64,000 nucleotides of DNA, taken from contig NZ_SJEW01000009.1 in assembly GCF_005930475.1 (NCBI RefSeq), positions 34,324-98,323 on the forward strand, in the 5' to 3' direction. The DNA comes from Modestobacter altitudinis (GTDB taxonomy: Bacteria; Actinomycetota; Actinomycetes; Mycobacteriales; Geodermatophilaceae). Below the pieces are notes generated by a model, which saw only the letters and a program-made list of their open reading frames with translations, was not told where the DNA came from and searched no databases. Position 1 is the stretch's first letter, and the number at the start of each line of letters is the position of its first letter. Positions 35,726 through 44,623 of this stretch are shown one piece after another. Position numbers and translations under genes: made by a program.

Positions 35726-35909
35726 CGGTGGTACCTCCGGGTGCTCAGGGATCGGGCGCCCAGCATGGGGGCAGCTGGGTCCGCTTGTCAGCCGACAGAC
35801 GGGGCACGGTGGTGCGGCGTGTTGATCAGCGACGAAACGCTAACACCGGCGCAGCGGCCGACCATCCGGTTGGTCACTGCAACGGGTGACAGACCGCGAC
35901 GGGGAACAC

Positions 35910-35943
35910 GAGAGCCCCCACCCGGATCGGGTCGGGGGCTCTC
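35910..35943 (-). terminator. Terminator after second tRNA-Glu
   Basis: GAGAGCCCCC(G)ACCC and GGGTGGGGGCTCTC arms close to the 3' end of the tRNA operon. It is a near copy of the hairpin at 36088-36121, so the tRNA-Glu and its terminator were duplicated together. Confidence 0.75.
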
Positions 35944-35951
35944 GCCTGGTG

Positions 35952-36024
35952 TAGCCCCGAAGGGATTCGAACCCTCGCTACCGCCGTGAGAGGGCGGCGT
36001 CCTGGGCCGCTAGACGACGGGGCC
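35952..36024 (-). tRNA. tRNA-Glu (CTC), copy 2
   Basis: 73 nt cloverleaf: acceptor GGCCCCG pairs with CGGGGCT plus discriminator A, T arm with GGTTCGAATCC, anticodon loop CTCTCAC (anticodon CTC) in a CCGCC/GGCGG stem. Identical to the copy at 36129-36201. CCA is not encoded. Last tRNA of the cluster. Confidence 0.95.
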
Positions 36025-36087
36025 ATGATCGCGCCGTCGATTCTGGCACGTGCCACCGGGCGGCGCGCGGAGAGGTCCGGAGGCGAC

Positions 36088-36121
36088 GGGAGCCCCCGAC
36101 CCGGGTGGGTCGGGGGCTCCC
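36088..36121 (-). terminator. Terminator between the two tRNA-Glu genes
   Basis: GGGAGCCCCCGACCC and GGGTCGGGGGCTCCC pair perfectly around a short loop, 8 bases downstream of the first tRNA-Glu. With the same hairpin after the second copy, it suggests each copy once ended its own transcript. Confidence 0.75.
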
Positions 36122-36128
36122 TCTCGTG

Positions 36129-36201
36129 TAGCCCCGAAGGGATTCGAACCCTCGCTACCGCCGTGAGAGGGCGGCGTCCTGGGCCGCTAGACGACGGGGC
36201 C
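36129..36201 (-). tRNA. tRNA-Glu (CTC), copy 1
   Basis: Same 73 nt sequence and anticodon CTC as the copy 177 bases away, with an intact cloverleaf. It follows tRNA-Gln by 67 bases. Both Glu copies read GAG, the preferred codon in this genome. Confidence 0.95.
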
Positions 36202-36268
36202 CCAGGCTGTGCTGGTGCTGCTCGGTGGTGCTGTGCTGCGGTCGTGCTGAGGAGGTGGATCTTCCTCG

Positions 36269-36340
36269 CTGGGGTACCAGGACTCGAACCTAGACTAACG
36301 GAACCAGAAACCGTCGGGCTGCCAATTACCCCATACCCCA
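36269..36340 (-). tRNA. tRNA-Gln (CTG)
   Basis: 72 nt: acceptor TGGGGTA/TACCCCA with discriminator G, anticodon loop TTCTGGT (anticodon CTG), T arm with GGTTCGAGTCC. The top pair of the anticodon stem reads T-T (stem ACGGT/TCCGT). In organisms without GlnRS this tRNA is first charged with Glu by GltX, whose gene is about 1.3 kb away. A TACAGT box 35 bases upstream may be its -10. Confidence 0.93.
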
Positions 36341-36424
36341 AGGCCGTGCAGCACCTTTCGGCGCCGGGAGAGAACTGTACCTGATGCCCGGGACGGGCCC
36401 GGCGGGCACCCCCTCCCCCGCCCG

Positions 36425-37684
36425 TCATCCCCAGACCGGTGGCGGGCCCGGCACCCAGCCGGACGGGCCCCCGGGACGCCCGCCGACCGGCCCGGTCCCC
36501 GGGCGCAGGTCCACCGCCGGGCTGAGCAGCTCCGGTCGGAGCTGCGGCCGGGAGCGGGCCAGCCACCCGACGAACGCGACCATGCCGAGGATGCCCAGCA
36601 GGCTGGTGGCCCAGCCGATGACGCCGCCGGGCTCGGCGGCGGCCGCGCGGTCACCCAGCGCACCGGCCAGCAGGAAGATCACCACGTTGTTGACCGCGTG
36701 CAGCGCGATGGAGGCCTCCAGCCCGCCGGTCAGCCAGACCGCCGCGGACAGCGCGAGACCGATCGCGAAGCGGTAGAGGAAGGTCTGGAAGTCCGGCGGG
36801 GCGTGGGCGGCGGAGAACAGGGCCGCCGACACCACCCCGGCGACCGCCGCCCCCACCACCGGGCGGCCGATCCAGCCGGCGATCGTCTGGCTCAGGTACC
36901 CGCGGAAGACGTACTCCTCCGCAGCGGCCTGCAGCGGCGTCGTGGTGAGGACGACCAGCAGCATCCAGCCGAACGACGGTCCGGGGCCGGTGACGTCCAC
37001 GCCGGTGGCCGCCACGGCGATCACCAGGCCGAGGGCCACCGCCACGCCGAGGGTGGCCAGCGCCCGCCAGGTCACCGGGCCGAAGAGCCGCCAGCGCAGC
37101 CGCCCCAGCACGGAGGAGGACCAGCCGATGCCCACCCCGTGCGGGACCAGCCAGCACACCCAGACGATCGGGATGGCGACGATCAGCGAGAGGTTGGTGA
37201 CCAGCAGGACGGCGACGTCGGTGAGGTCGAGCAGGGCCAGGTCGGGCACCACACCGGTGACCAGGAAGACGATGAACACCACGAAGGCCGCGACGGCGTA
37301 GAGCACCGAGAACAGCAGCAGGCCCAGCAGCGGTCGCCACCACGCCCAGTCCCGGGCGCGCATGAGCAGCGCGTAGGGCTGCGGGGTGTCGAACGGCGGG
37401 GCACCGGGCGGGGTGACCGCCCGGACGGGCCCAGGTGTGGGGACGGGCGGCGGCGGGCCGCCCCAGGGCGGCGCACCCCACGGCGGCGCCCCCCACGGCG
37501 GCGCCCCCCAGGGCGGCCCACCCCACGGCGGGCCACCCCACGGCGGGCCACCCCACGGCGGGCCACCCCACGACGGGCCGGGGACGCCGACCGGGACCTG
37601 AGGCGGCGCGCCGTAGCGGCCGGTCGGCGGCGGACCGCTGTACGGCTGCTCCGGCGGCGGTGCGCCCCAGCCCGCTGCGGTCAT
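36425..37684 (-). CDS. CPBP family intramembrane metalloprotease
   Basis: A 419-residue protein. Residues 1-105 are cytoplasmic and consist of Gly/Pro/Trp repeats of the type [10 protein letters not shown]. Then come about eight helices with the CPBP (Abi/CAAX protease) motifs EEYVFRGYL near 255 (EExxxR), [19 protein letters not shown] near 288 and [15 protein letters not shown] near 327. A Pro/Gly tail ends it. The family includes prenyl-protein and bacteriocin-related proteases; the substrate is unknown. The ATG overlaps the gltX stop as ATGA, so it is translated after GltX. Confidence 0.88.
   Translation of the reverse strand: MTAAGWGAPPPEQPYSGPPPTGRYGAPPQVPVGVPGPSWGGPPWGGPPWGGPPWGGPPWGAPPWGAPPWGAPPWGGPPPPVPTPGPVRAVTPPGAPPFDTPQPYALLMRARDWAWWRPLLGLLLFSVLYAVAAFVVFIVFLVTGVVPDLALLDLTDVAVLLVTNLSLIVAIPIVWVCWLVPHGVGIGWSSSVLGRLRWRLFGPVTWRALATLGVAVALGLVIAVAATGVDVTGPGPSFGWMLLVVLTTTPLQAAAEEYVFRGYLSQTIAGWIGRPVVGAAVAGVVSAALFSAAHAPPDFQTFLYRFAIGLALSAAVWLTGGLEASIALHAVNNVVIFLLAGALGDRAAAAEPGGVIGWATSLLGILGMVAFVGWLARSRPQLRPELLSPAVDLRPGTGPVGGRPGGPSGWVPGPPPVWG
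37460..37577 (-). repeat. 15-bp tandem repeat encoding PPWGG units
   Basis: About eight units of a 15-bp repeat (like CCACGGCGGGCCACC on the plus strand) encode [10 protein letters not shown] in the protease N-terminus. Three of the middle units are virtually identical, so copy number may vary between strains. Confidence 0.85.
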
Positions 37685-39174
37685 CCGGTCGCTGCCCCGC
37701 GGGCAGCCGCGAGCCGGGCCAGCGTGCGCTCCCGGCCCAGCAGCTCCATCGACTCGTACAGCGGGGGCGACACCGTGCGACCGCTGATCGCGACCCGGAC
37801 CGGGCCGAACGCCTGACGCGGCTTGCGGCCCAGTCCCTCGACGAGCGCGTCCTTGAGTGCGGTCTCGATGGCCGGCGTCGTCCACCCCGGCAGCGCCTGC
37901 AGCGCCGCGGTGGCCGCGTCGAGCACCTCGCCGGCACCGGCCCCGAGCTGCTTCTCGGCGGCGGCCGGCTCGATCGCGAGGTCCTCGGTGAAGAGGAAGC
38001 CGAGCAGCCCGACCGCGTCGGACAGCACGATCATCCGCTCCTGCGCCAGCGGCGCGATCTGCGCGAGCACGGCGGCCTGCTCCGCGGTGGGCGGGTCGCC
38101 GACCAGCCCGGCACCGGCCAGGTGGGGCGTGACCCGGGCGATGAACTCCTCGACCGGCAGCGCCCGCAGGTGGGTGGCGTTGATCGCCTCGGCCTTCTTC
38201 AGGTCGAAGCGGGCCGGGTTGGCGCTGACCCGGGTGACGTCGAAGGCCTCGACCAGCTCGGCGGGTGAGAACACGTCCCGGTCCTCGGCGATCGACCACC
38301 CCAGCAGGGCCAGGTAGTTGGTCAGCCCCTCGGGCAGGAAGCCGCGCTCGGGGTACACGTCGAAGTTGGCCTGCGGGTCGCGCTTGGACAGCTTCTTGGT
38401 GCCCTCGCCCATGACGTAGGGCAGGTGCCCGAACCGCGGCGTCCCGGCGGCGACGCCGATGTCGGTGAGCGCCGCGTACAGCGCGAGCTGGCGGGGGGTG
38501 GAGGGCAGCAGGTCCTCGCCGCGCAGCACGTCGGTGATGCCCATCAAGGCGTCGTCGACCGGGTTGACGAACGGGTACAGCGGGGCGCCGTTGCCGCGGA
38601 CCAGCACGAAGTCCGGCACCGACCCCGCGGCGAAGCTCACCTCACCGCGGACCAGGTCGGTCCAGCCGAGCGCCTCGTCGGGCATCCGCAGCCGCAGCAC
38701 CGGCTGGCGGCCCTCGTCCCGGAACGCGGCCTTCTGCGCGTCGGTGAGGTACCGGTCGGCGTTGTCGTAGCCGAGCTTGGGGTCCTGACCGGCGGCCAGC
38801 CGCCGGGCGTCGACCTCGTCGTTGGTGGAGAAGGACTCGTAGGCGTGGCCGGCCGCCAGCAGCCGCTGGGCGACGTCGGAGTAGACCTCGTGCCGCTCCG
38901 ACTGCCGGTACGGCCCGTGCGGGCCGCCGACCTCGGGGCCCTCGTCCCAGTCGATGCCCAGCCAGTGCAGGCTGTCCAGCAGGTGCCGGTAGGACTCCTC
39001 GGAGTCGCGCGAGGCGTCGGTGTCCTCGATCCGGAAGACCAGCTGCCCGCCGGTGTGCCGGGCGTGCGCCCAGTTGAACAGCGCGGTGCGCATCAGCCCG
39101 ACGTGCACCATGCCGGTCGGCGAGGGGCAGAAGCGGGTCCGGACGACGCCCGGCGCGACCTGCGGAGCCGTCAT
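37681..39174 (-). CDS. gltX: Glutamyl-tRNA synthetase (probably non-discriminating)
   Basis: A 497-residue class I aminoacyl-tRNA synthetase. [20 protein letters not shown] holds the HIGH-type motif near residue 20, [16 protein letters not shown] near 47, and the KMSKS loop KKLSKRD lies near 262. The C-terminal anticodon-binding domain is complete. Two tRNA-Glu genes and the tRNA-Gln gene lie 1.3-1.7 kb downstream. Actinobacteria generally lack GlnRS and use this enzyme for both tRNAs with GatCAB; that is family knowledge. The ATG overlaps the FAH-protein stop. Confidence 0.96.
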   Translation of the reverse strand: MTAPQVAPGVVRTRFCPSPTGMVHVGLMRTALFNWAHARHTGGQLVFRIEDTDASRDSEESYRHLLDSLHWLGIDWDEGPEVGGPHGPYRQSERHEVYSDVAQRLLAAGHAYESFSTNDEVDARRLAAGQDPKLGYDNADRYLTDAQKAAFRDEGRQPVLRLRMPDEALGWTDLVRGEVSFAAGSVPDFVLVRGNGAPLYPFVNPVDDALMGITDVLRGEDLLPSTPRQLALYAALTDIGVAAGTPRFGHLPYVMGEGTKKLSKRDPQANFDVYPERGFLPEGLTNYLALLGWSIAEDRDVFSPAELVEAFDVTRVSANPARFDLKKAEAINATHLRALPVEEFIARVTPHLAGAGLVGDPPTAEQAAVLAQIAPLAQERMIVLSDAVGLLGFLFTEDLAIEPAAAEKQLGAGAGEVLDAATAALQALPGWTTPAIETALKDALVEGLGRKPRQAFGPVRVAISGRTVSPPLYESMELLGRERTLARLAAARGAATG

Positions 39175-39983
39175 CGGTTGCTGCCCGCGGTGGAGGCCCG
39201 GTCGGCGCCGGCGACGGAGTTGGTGAGCGTGCCCAGACCCTCGATCGTGCACTCGACCCGCTGCCCGGGGGTGATCGGCCCGACGCCGGAGGGCGTACCG
39301 GTGAGCACCACGTCGCCCGGCAGCAGCGTCATCACCTGGGAGATGTAGGAGATCAGCGTGGGCAGCCCGAACAGCAGCTGGCTGGTGCGGCCGGACTGGC
39401 GCAGCTCGCCGTCCACCTGGCAGGTGATCTCCAGGTCGGCCGGGTCCTTGCCCAGCCCGGCGAGGTCGGTCTCGATCCAGGGCCCGAGCGGGCAGAAGGA
39501 GTCGAAGCCCTTGGCCCGGGTCCACTGGCCGTCGCTCTTCTGCATGTCCCGCTCGGAGACGTCGTTGCCGATCGTGTAGCCGAACACGCTGGCCATCGCC
39601 TGCTCGGGCGTGACCGACCGCGCGCCGCGGGCGCCGATGACGACGGCGAGCTCCACCTCGTGGTGCACGTTGGTGCTGCCGGCCGGGATGCGGATGGCGT
39701 CGCCCGGACCGATCACCGAGGTGGAGGGCTTGAGGAAGATCAGCGGCTCCGCCGGCGCGTCGCCGGTGGCCATCTCCTTGACGTGGTCGGCGTAGTTCTT
39801 CCCGACGCCGACGACCTTGCTGGGCAGGATCGGGGAGAGCAGCCGGACGTCGGCGGCGGCGTACCGCTGACCGGTGAAGGAGATCTGGCCGAAGGGGTGG
39901 CCCTCGATCTGGGCGACCTGGCCGTCCCCATCGAGGACCCCGAACGACATGCCGGCTGGGTGGGCGAAGCGGACGATGCGCAC
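39171..39983 (-). CDS. Fumarylacetoacetate hydrolase family protein
   Basis: A 270-residue FAH-fold enzyme. [17 protein letters not shown] near residue 57, [18 protein letters not shown] near 80, [12 protein letters not shown] near 105 (metal Glu pair), [14 protein letters not shown] near 135 and [14 protein letters not shown] near 225 are the family motifs. Members hydrolyse or decarboxylate acylpyruvates and oxaloacetate-like compounds. Position before gltX matches Rv2993c. The GTG start is divergent from the VOC gene with 36 bases between. Confidence 0.92.
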   Translation of the reverse strand: MRIVRFAHPAGMSFGVLDGDGQVAQIEGHPFGQISFTGQRYAAADVRLLSPILPSKVVGVGKNYADHVKEMATGDAPAEPLIFLKPSTSVIGPGDAIRIPAGSTNVHHEVELAVVIGARGARSVTPEQAMASVFGYTIGNDVSERDMQKSDGQWTRAKGFDSFCPLGPWIETDLAGLGKDPADLEITCQVDGELRQSGRTSQLLFGLPTLISYISQVMTLLPGDVVLTGTPSGVGPITPGQRVECTIEGLGTLTNSVAGADRASTAGSNR

Positions 39984-40019
39984 GTCGCCACGGTAGTCGC
40001 GACGGCGTCAGCGTTCGGC

Positions 40020-40436
40020 ATGGCCGCCCGGATCACCGAACTCGTCCTCGACTGCCGCGACCCGGCCGGGCTCGCCGCCTGGTGGGCGGAGGTGCTCGGC
40101 TACGAGGTGGTCGGCACCGAGGACGACGGCGCGATCGAGATCGGCCCGCCCGGACAGGGGCCGAAGGGCGTGGTGCCCACGCTCCTCTTCGCCCCGGTGC
40201 CCGAGCCCGCGCCCGGCAAGCTGCGGCTGCACCTGGACCTCAACGCCACCGACCGCGACCAGGACGCCGAGCTCCAGCGGCTGCTGTCCCTCGGCGCCAC
40301 CCCGGTCGACGTCGGCCAGGGACCGATCAGCGACACCATGACCTGGCACGTCCTCGCCGACCCCGAGGGCAACGAGTTCTGCCTGCTCCGGAGCCGGGTC
40401 GACCCGGCGCGGGGACTGCCCCGGCCGCCCACCTAA
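40020..40436 (+). CDS. VOC superfamily (glyoxalase-like) protein
   Basis: A 138-residue vicinal-oxygen-chelate protein. [20 protein letters not shown] opens the first beta-alpha module and [20 protein letters not shown] and [15 protein letters not shown] form the second, the usual end with a metal Glu. The substrate is unknown. The ATG at 40020 is 36 bases from the divergent FAH gene. The next gene starts 10 bases after its stop. Confidence 0.88.
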   Translation: MAARITELVLDCRDPAGLAAWWAEVLGYEVVGTEDDGAIEIGPPGQGPKGVVPTLLFAPVPEPAPGKLRLHLDLNATDRDQDAELQRLLSLGATPVDVGQGPISDTMTWHVLADPEGNEFCLLRSRVDPARGLPRPPT

Positions 40437-40446
40437 CATCCGGGCG

Positions 40447-41175
40447 GTGAGGCCCTTCCTGCTGCTGTCCACCCGTGCGGAGGACGAGGCCGCGGACGGC
40501 GAGCACGCCGCCTTCCTCCGCTGCACCGGGCTGGCTCCCGAGCAGCTGCGGCAGGTCCGGATGGAGGCCGCACCGCTGCCCGAGCTGCGGCTCGACGACT
40601 TCTCCGGGGTCTTCCTCGGCGGCGGACCGTTCAACTCCAGCGACCCGGCGTCGAGCAAGTCACCGGTCCAGCGCCGGGTCGAGCGGGAGCTGGACGGGTT
40701 GCTGGACGAGGTCGTCGAGCGCGACCTGCCCTTCTTCGGTGCCTGCTACGGCGTCGGGACCCTGGGCGTGCACCAGGGCGCCGTCGTGGACCGGACGTTC
40801 GCCGAGCCGGTGTCCGCGGTGCCCGTCACGCTGACCCCCGCCGGGGCGGAGGACCCGCTGCTGGCCGGCGTCCCCGAGCAGTTCGACGCGTTCGTCGGCC
40901 ACAAGGAGGCCTGCCGCACGCTGCCGCCGTCCGCGGTCCTGCTGGCCTCGTCACCGGCCTGCCCGGTGCAGATGTTCCGGGTGGGGCGCAACGTCTACGC
41001 GACGCAGTTCCACCCCGAGCTCGACGTGGCCGGCATCGTGACGCGGGTGCGCGTCTACCAGCACGCCGGCTACTTCCCGGCCGCCGAGCTGGACGAGCTG
41101 GTCGCCACGCTCACCGCCGCGGTGGTGACCGAGCCGGGCCGGATGCTGGCCACCTTCGTCAGCCGGTACGGCTGA
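40447..41175 (+). CDS. Class I glutamine amidotransferase-like protein
   Basis: A 242-residue protein with the class I GATase triad: nucleophile Cys in PFFGACYGVGTLGVHQGA near residue 98, His and Glu in YATQFHPELDVAG near 182. FSGVFLGGGPFN near 55 is the oxyanion region. Such GMP-synthase-like proteins hydrolyse glutamine or gamma-glutamyl bonds; no synthetase partner is adjacent. The GTG follows the VOC stop by 10 bases. Its 3' end overlaps the convergent cimA gene by 17 bases. Confidence 0.9.
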   Translation: MRPFLLLSTRAEDEAADGEHAAFLRCTGLAPEQLRQVRMEAAPLPELRLDDFSGVFLGGGPFNSSDPASSKSPVQRRVERELDGLLDEVVERDLPFFGACYGVGTLGVHQGAVVDRTFAEPVSAVPVTLTPAGAEDPLLAGVPEQFDAFVGHKEACRTLPPSAVLLASSPACPVQMFRVGRNVYATQFHPELDVAGIVTRVRVYQHAGYFPAAELDELVATLTAAVVTEPGRMLATFVSRYG

Positions 41176-42757
41176 CGTCCGCCGGCCGGTGCCGCACCGC
41201 GTAGGTCATCGCGTCGACCAGCGCGTGCCAGGAGGCCTCGACGATGTTGTCGTGGACACCGACCGTGGTCCACTCCCCCGCCCCGTCGGTGCTGTCGATG
41301 AGCACCCGGGTGGTGGCGCTGGTGCCGCCGGTCCAGCCGAGGATGCGCACCTTGTAGTCCGCGAGCGAGACGTCGGCCAGCTGCGGGTAGCGGCCGACGA
41401 GGGCCTGGCGCAGGGCGTTGTCCAGTGCGTTGACCGGGCCGTTGCCCTCGCCGGTGCTGATGATCCGCTCCCCGTCCACGTGCACCTTGACGGTGGCCTC
41501 GCTGATCACCACGCCGTTGCCCCAGTGCTCCACCGAGCTGCGGTAGCTCTCCAGCTCGAACAGCGGCTCGGGGGCGTCGGGCAGCTGGGCGCGCAGCAGC
41601 AGCTCGAAGGAGGCGTCGGCGGCCTCGAAGGACCACCCGTCGGCCTCGAGCACCTTCACCTGGTCCACGACCCGCCCGATGGCGTCGGCCTGCCCGGCGA
41701 GGTCGACGCCGAGCTCGCGGCCCTTGAGCTCGATCGAGGCCCGGCCGGCCATCTCGGTGACCAGGATGCGCATGTCGTTGCCGACCACCTCCGGCGCGAG
41801 GTGGTTGTACAGCTCCGGGCTGACCTTGATCGCGCTGGCGTGCAGCCCCGCCTTGTGCGCGAAGGCCGAGGCGCCGACGAAGGGCTGGTGGTCGTCGGGG
41901 GCGATGTTGGCCAGCTCGGCGATGGCGTGGCTGACCCGCTTGAGCTCGGGCAGGCACCCGGTCGGCACCACCGGCAGCCCCATCTTGGTGACCAGGTTGC
42001 CGACCAGGGCGAAGGTGTCGGCGTTCCCGGCGCGCTCGCCGTAGCCGTTGGCGGTGCCCTGGACGTGGGTGACCCCGGCCTCGACGGCGGCCAGCGTGTT
42101 CGCCACCGCGCAGCCGGTGTCGTCCTGGCAGTGGATGCCCAGCCGCCCGCTGGTGCGCGCGCGGACGTCGGCGACGACCCGGCCCACGCCCATCGGCAGC
42201 ATGCCGCCGTTGGTGTCGCACAGGACGCCGACCTCCGCGCCGGCGGCGAACGCCGTCTCCAGCACCTGCACGCCGTGGTCGGGGTCGGCTGCGTAGCCGT
42301 CGAAGAAGTGCTCGCAGTCGACGAAGACCCGCCGTCCGTGCGCGACCAGGAAGGCGACCGTGTCGGCGACCATCGCCAGGTTCTCCTCCACCGTCGTGCG
42401 CAGCGCCTCGCGGACGTGCCGGACGTCGGACTTGGCGACCACGCACACCACCGGCGTCTCCGCGTCGAGCAGCGCCGCGACCTGCGGGTCCTCCTCGACG
42501 CGGACCCCGGCCTTGCGGGTGGCGCCGAAGGCGACGAGCTGGGCGTGCCGCAGCTGCAGCTCGGTCCGGGCCCGCGCGAAGAACTCGGTGTCCTTGGGCA
42601 GCGCACCCGGCCACCCGCCCTCGATGAAGCCGACGCCGATCTCGTCGAGCAGCCGCGCGACGGCGAGCTTGTCGGCGACCGAGTAGCTCACCCCCTCACG
42701 CTGCGCACCGTCACGCAGGGTGGTGTCGAAGACGTGGAAGTCCAAGTCGGTGGCCAC
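41159..42757 (-). CDS. cimA: (R)-citramalate synthase
   Basis: A 532-residue DRE-TIM metallolyase that condenses pyruvate with acetyl-CoA to citramalate, the threonine-independent start of isoleucine synthesis. HVFDTTLRDGAQREGVSYS (DRxG region) lies near residue 8, FIEGGWPGALPKDTEFF near 44, HCQDDTGCAVANTLAAVEAG near 208 and HVQGTANGYGERAGNADTFA near 230 (HxH metal site). The C-terminal LeuA-type regulatory domain runs from about 395 to the end. The GTG has GGGAGGA six bases upstream. A leader peptide with three Ile codons and two hairpins precede it, so Ile-tRNA controls it by attenuation (inferred). Confidence 0.95.
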   Translation of the reverse strand: MATDLDFHVFDTTLRDGAQREGVSYSVADKLAVARLLDEIGVGFIEGGWPGALPKDTEFFARARTELQLRHAQLVAFGATRKAGVRVEEDPQVAALLDAETPVVCVVAKSDVRHVREALRTTVEENLAMVADTVAFLVAHGRRVFVDCEHFFDGYAADPDHGVQVLETAFAAGAEVGVLCDTNGGMLPMGVGRVVADVRARTSGRLGIHCQDDTGCAVANTLAAVEAGVTHVQGTANGYGERAGNADTFALVGNLVTKMGLPVVPTGCLPELKRVSHAIAELANIAPDDHQPFVGASAFAHKAGLHASAIKVSPELYNHLAPEVVGNDMRILVTEMAGRASIELKGRELGVDLAGQADAIGRVVDQVKVLEADGWSFEAADASFELLLRAQLPDAPEPLFELESYRSSVEHWGNGVVISEATVKVHVDGERIISTGEGNGPVNALDNALRQALVGRYPQLADVSLADYKVRILGWTGGTSATTRVLIDSTDGAGEWTTVGVHDNIVEASWHALVDAMTYAVRHRPADVSRTG

Positions 42758-42796
42758 GGGTCCTCCCGAGGGGTGTCGCGAACTGGCCCAGACATG

Positions 42797-42823
42797 AAGA
42801 AACCTCCCGGGTCACGGGAGGTT
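42797..42823 (-). terminator. cimA attenuator terminator
   Basis: On the minus strand AACCTCCCG pairs with CGGGAGGTT, followed by TCTT. It lies 28 bases after the leader-peptide stop and 39 bases before the cimA start. The loop of the preceding hairpin also contains CCTCC, so the two could exchange pairing as an antiterminator. Confidence 0.75.
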
Positions 42824-42851
42824 GCGCGCAGTCGAGGAGGGAACTGCGCGC
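42824..42851 (-). promoter_or_regulatory. cimA leader pause hairpin
   Basis: GCGCGCAGT and ACTGCGCGC form a 9-bp perfect stem; its first base is the third base of the leader stop codon. A ribosome stalled at the Ile codons or stopped at TAG would decide whether this hairpin forms, the classical attenuation layout. Confidence 0.7.
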
Positions 42852-42883
42852 TAGCTGATGATGATCGTGCGGGTGGCGTCCAT
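42851..42883 (-). CDS. cimA leader peptide (MDATRTIIIS)
   Basis: A 10-residue ORF, ATG to TAG, with three consecutive ATC isoleucine codons before the final Ser. It ends at the first base of a perfect hairpin and is followed by a terminator hairpin, then cimA. The ATG lies about eight bases from a TGTACT-like -10 box, so the mRNA may be leaderless. The Ile codons suit the product pathway. Too short for standard gene calls. Confidence 0.75.
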   Translation of the reverse strand: MDATRTIIIS

Positions 42884-43007
42884 CGCGCCCAGTACAGCAC
42901 GGAACCCGCGCCGGTGGAACGACTCGTCCAGTGGGTGGGACGACGCAATCCAGGTGACGCCGGGCGGCGGTCCGGGGCACGATCCGGGCCGACCTCGAGG
43001 AGGACCG

Positions 43008-43412
43008 GTGACCAGCACCTGGCAGGTCGTCCACCGCACGGACGACGGAGAGCGCGTGGGGTACGTGACGCCCGCGACCGGAGACGGCCGGCTCGTCGTC
43101 CCCATGACGCTGGCCGGCACCCCCGCCGCGGGGCCGCTGCCGGTCGACGCGGCCACCGCGCTGCTCACCGGCACCGGGCTGGCCGTGCTGGCCCGCCGCT
43201 GGTGGTGCCGGCTGCCGGACCCGCTGCCCGCCGGCGTCACCGACGCCGGCCGGCCGGACGAGGACTGGGCCTGGCGGCCGACCGTGCCGGTCGAGGTCTT
43301 CCCGACCGAGGTGCGGGTGCGCCCGGAGCACCCCGCACCGGAGGAGCGGTCCGCCCTCGCGGTGCTGCCCTTCCCCGCCGCCGACCTGCTGCGTCCCACC
43401 GCCCCCACGTGA
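43008..43412 (+). CDS. Hypothetical actinobacterial protein
   Basis: A 134-residue soluble protein that begins TSTWQVVHRTDDGERVGYV and contains several Trp residues (LARRWWCRLPDPLPAGV, DEDWAWRPTVPVEVFP). No family is recognised; I recall similar short Trp-rich proteins in Geodermatophilaceae but cannot confirm. GTG start with GAGGAGGA upstream. It is divergent from the cimA leader and ends before repeat copy F. Confidence 0.7.
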   Translation: MTSTWQVVHRTDDGERVGYVTPATGDGRLVVPMTLAGTPAAGPLPVDAATALLTGTGLAVLARRWWCRLPDPLPAGVTDAGRPDEDWAWRPTVPVEVFPTEVRVRPEHPAPEERSALAVLPFPAADLLRPTAPT

Positions 43413-43438
43413 ACGCCGACACGGCCCCGCTGCAGGGC

Positions 43439-43491
43439 GGCCCCGTCCAGAGGCTCACCCCGAGCCTGCGAGGGGTGAGGAGGACGGGGTC
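43439..43491 (-). repeat. Dispersed palindromic element, copy F
   Basis: In the reverse orientation: GGCCCCGTCCAGAGGCTC ... GGACGGGGTC, the closest match to copies E and H. It lies between the hypothetical gene and the leuB stop (6 bases away), two convergent genes, and can serve as a bidirectional terminator. Confidence 0.87.
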
Positions 43492-43497
43492 GTTCGT

Positions 43498-44517
43498 CTA
43501 GCCCGACAGTGCTGCCAGCCGGTCGCCGATCTCCGCGGTGCGGATGGTCGCCTTCGGGTCGCGGGTGGAGAGGTCGAACGCGACGGCGGCGTTGACCTTC
43601 TTGGCCAGCTCCGGGCGGCCGAGGTGGTCCAGCAGCAGCCCGACCGACAGCACGGTGGCCGTCGGGTCGGCGGTCCCCTGCCCGGCGATGTCGGGGGCCG
43701 AGCCGTGCACCGGCTCGAACATGCTCGGGTTGGTGCCCGAGACGTCGAGGTTGCCGCTGGCGGCCATGCCGATCCCACCGGTCACGGCGGCGGCCACGTC
43801 GGTGACGATGTCGCCGAACAGGTTGTCGGTGACGATCACGTCGTAGCGGGACGGGTCGGTGATGAAGAACATCGCGGCCGCGTCGACGTGCTGGTAGGCG
43901 ACGGTGACCTCGGGGAACTCCGCGGAGACCTCGTCCACGGTGCGGGACCACAACGACCCGGCATGGGTGAGCACGTTGGTCTTGTGGATCAGGGTGAGGT
44001 GCTTGCGCGGGCGGGCGACGGCCCGCTCGAAGGCGTAGCGCACCACCCGCTCCACGCCGAAGGCGGTGTTGAGGCTGACCTCGGTCGCGATCTCGTGCGG
44101 CGTGTCCCGACGCAGCACCCCGCCGTTGCCGACGTAGGGGCCCTCGGTCCCCTCGCGCACGCAGAGCATGTCGATCTCGCCGGGCCGGGCGAGCGGGCTG
44201 CGCACGCCGTCGTAGAGCTTGGCCGGGCGCAGGTTGACGTGGTGGTCGAGCTCGAAGCGGAGCTTGAGCAGCAGGCCGCGCTCGAGGATGCCGCTGGGCA
44301 CCCCGGGGTCGCCGACGGCGCCGAGCAGGATCGCGTCGTGCTGGCGCAGCTCGTCGAGCACCGAGTCCGGCAGCAGCTCGCCGGTGCGGTGCCAGCGGGC
44401 CGCCCCCAGGTCGTACGGGGTGGCCTCGACGTCCGGGGCCACGGCCCGCAGGACCTTGAGGCCCTCCGCCACCACCTCGGGACCGATGCCGTCTCCAGGG
44501 ACCACTGCCAGCCGCAT
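43498..44517 (-). CDS. leuB: 3-isopropylmalate dehydrogenase
   Basis: A 339-residue NAD-dependent beta-decarboxylating dehydrogenase for leucine (and, with citramalate products, isoleucine) synthesis. [20 protein letters not shown] opens it, [20 protein letters not shown] near 83 binds substrate, the Mg site is [20 protein letters not shown] near 225, and [20 protein letters not shown] near 255 contacts NAD. ATG start at 44517 was chosen from the family N-terminus. Upstream are a terminator hairpin and the S8 protease; no leader peptide was found before it. Confidence 0.97.
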   Translation of the reverse strand: MRLAVVPGDGIGPEVVAEGLKVLRAVAPDVEATPYDLGAARWHRTGELLPDSVLDELRQHDAILLGAVGDPGVPSGILERGLLLKLRFELDHHVNLRPAKLYDGVRSPLARPGEIDMLCVREGTEGPYVGNGGVLRRDTPHEIATEVSLNTAFGVERVVRYAFERAVARPRKHLTLIHKTNVLTHAGSLWSRTVDEVSAEFPEVTVAYQHVDAAAMFFITDPSRYDVIVTDNLFGDIVTDVAAAVTGGIGMAASGNLDVSGTNPSMFEPVHGSAPDIAGQGTADPTATVLSVGLLLDHLGRPELAKKVNAAVAFDLSTRDPKATIRTAEIGDRLAALSG

Positions 44518-44566
44518 GAGGGCAGAGGTTAGTGGGCGACCCCTCCCCCTCCCGCACCCGTACACG

Positions 44567-44605
44567 CCGGACGCCCCCCGCGAGGTGCTCGCGGAGGGCG
44601 TCCGG
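44567..44605 (-). terminator. Terminator after S8 protease
   Basis: CCGGACGCC and GGCGTCCGG arms with an inner CGCGAG/CTCGCG pair form a hairpin 19 bases after the protease stop and before leuB. No T-run. Confidence 0.65.
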
Positions 44606-44623
44606 GTCGTGCGGGAGTGCCGG

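Noticed and set aside
44567..44605. Possible leu-type attenuator before leuB
   Set aside because: Only a terminator hairpin for the protease is seen; no short ORF with Leu codons between it and leuB.
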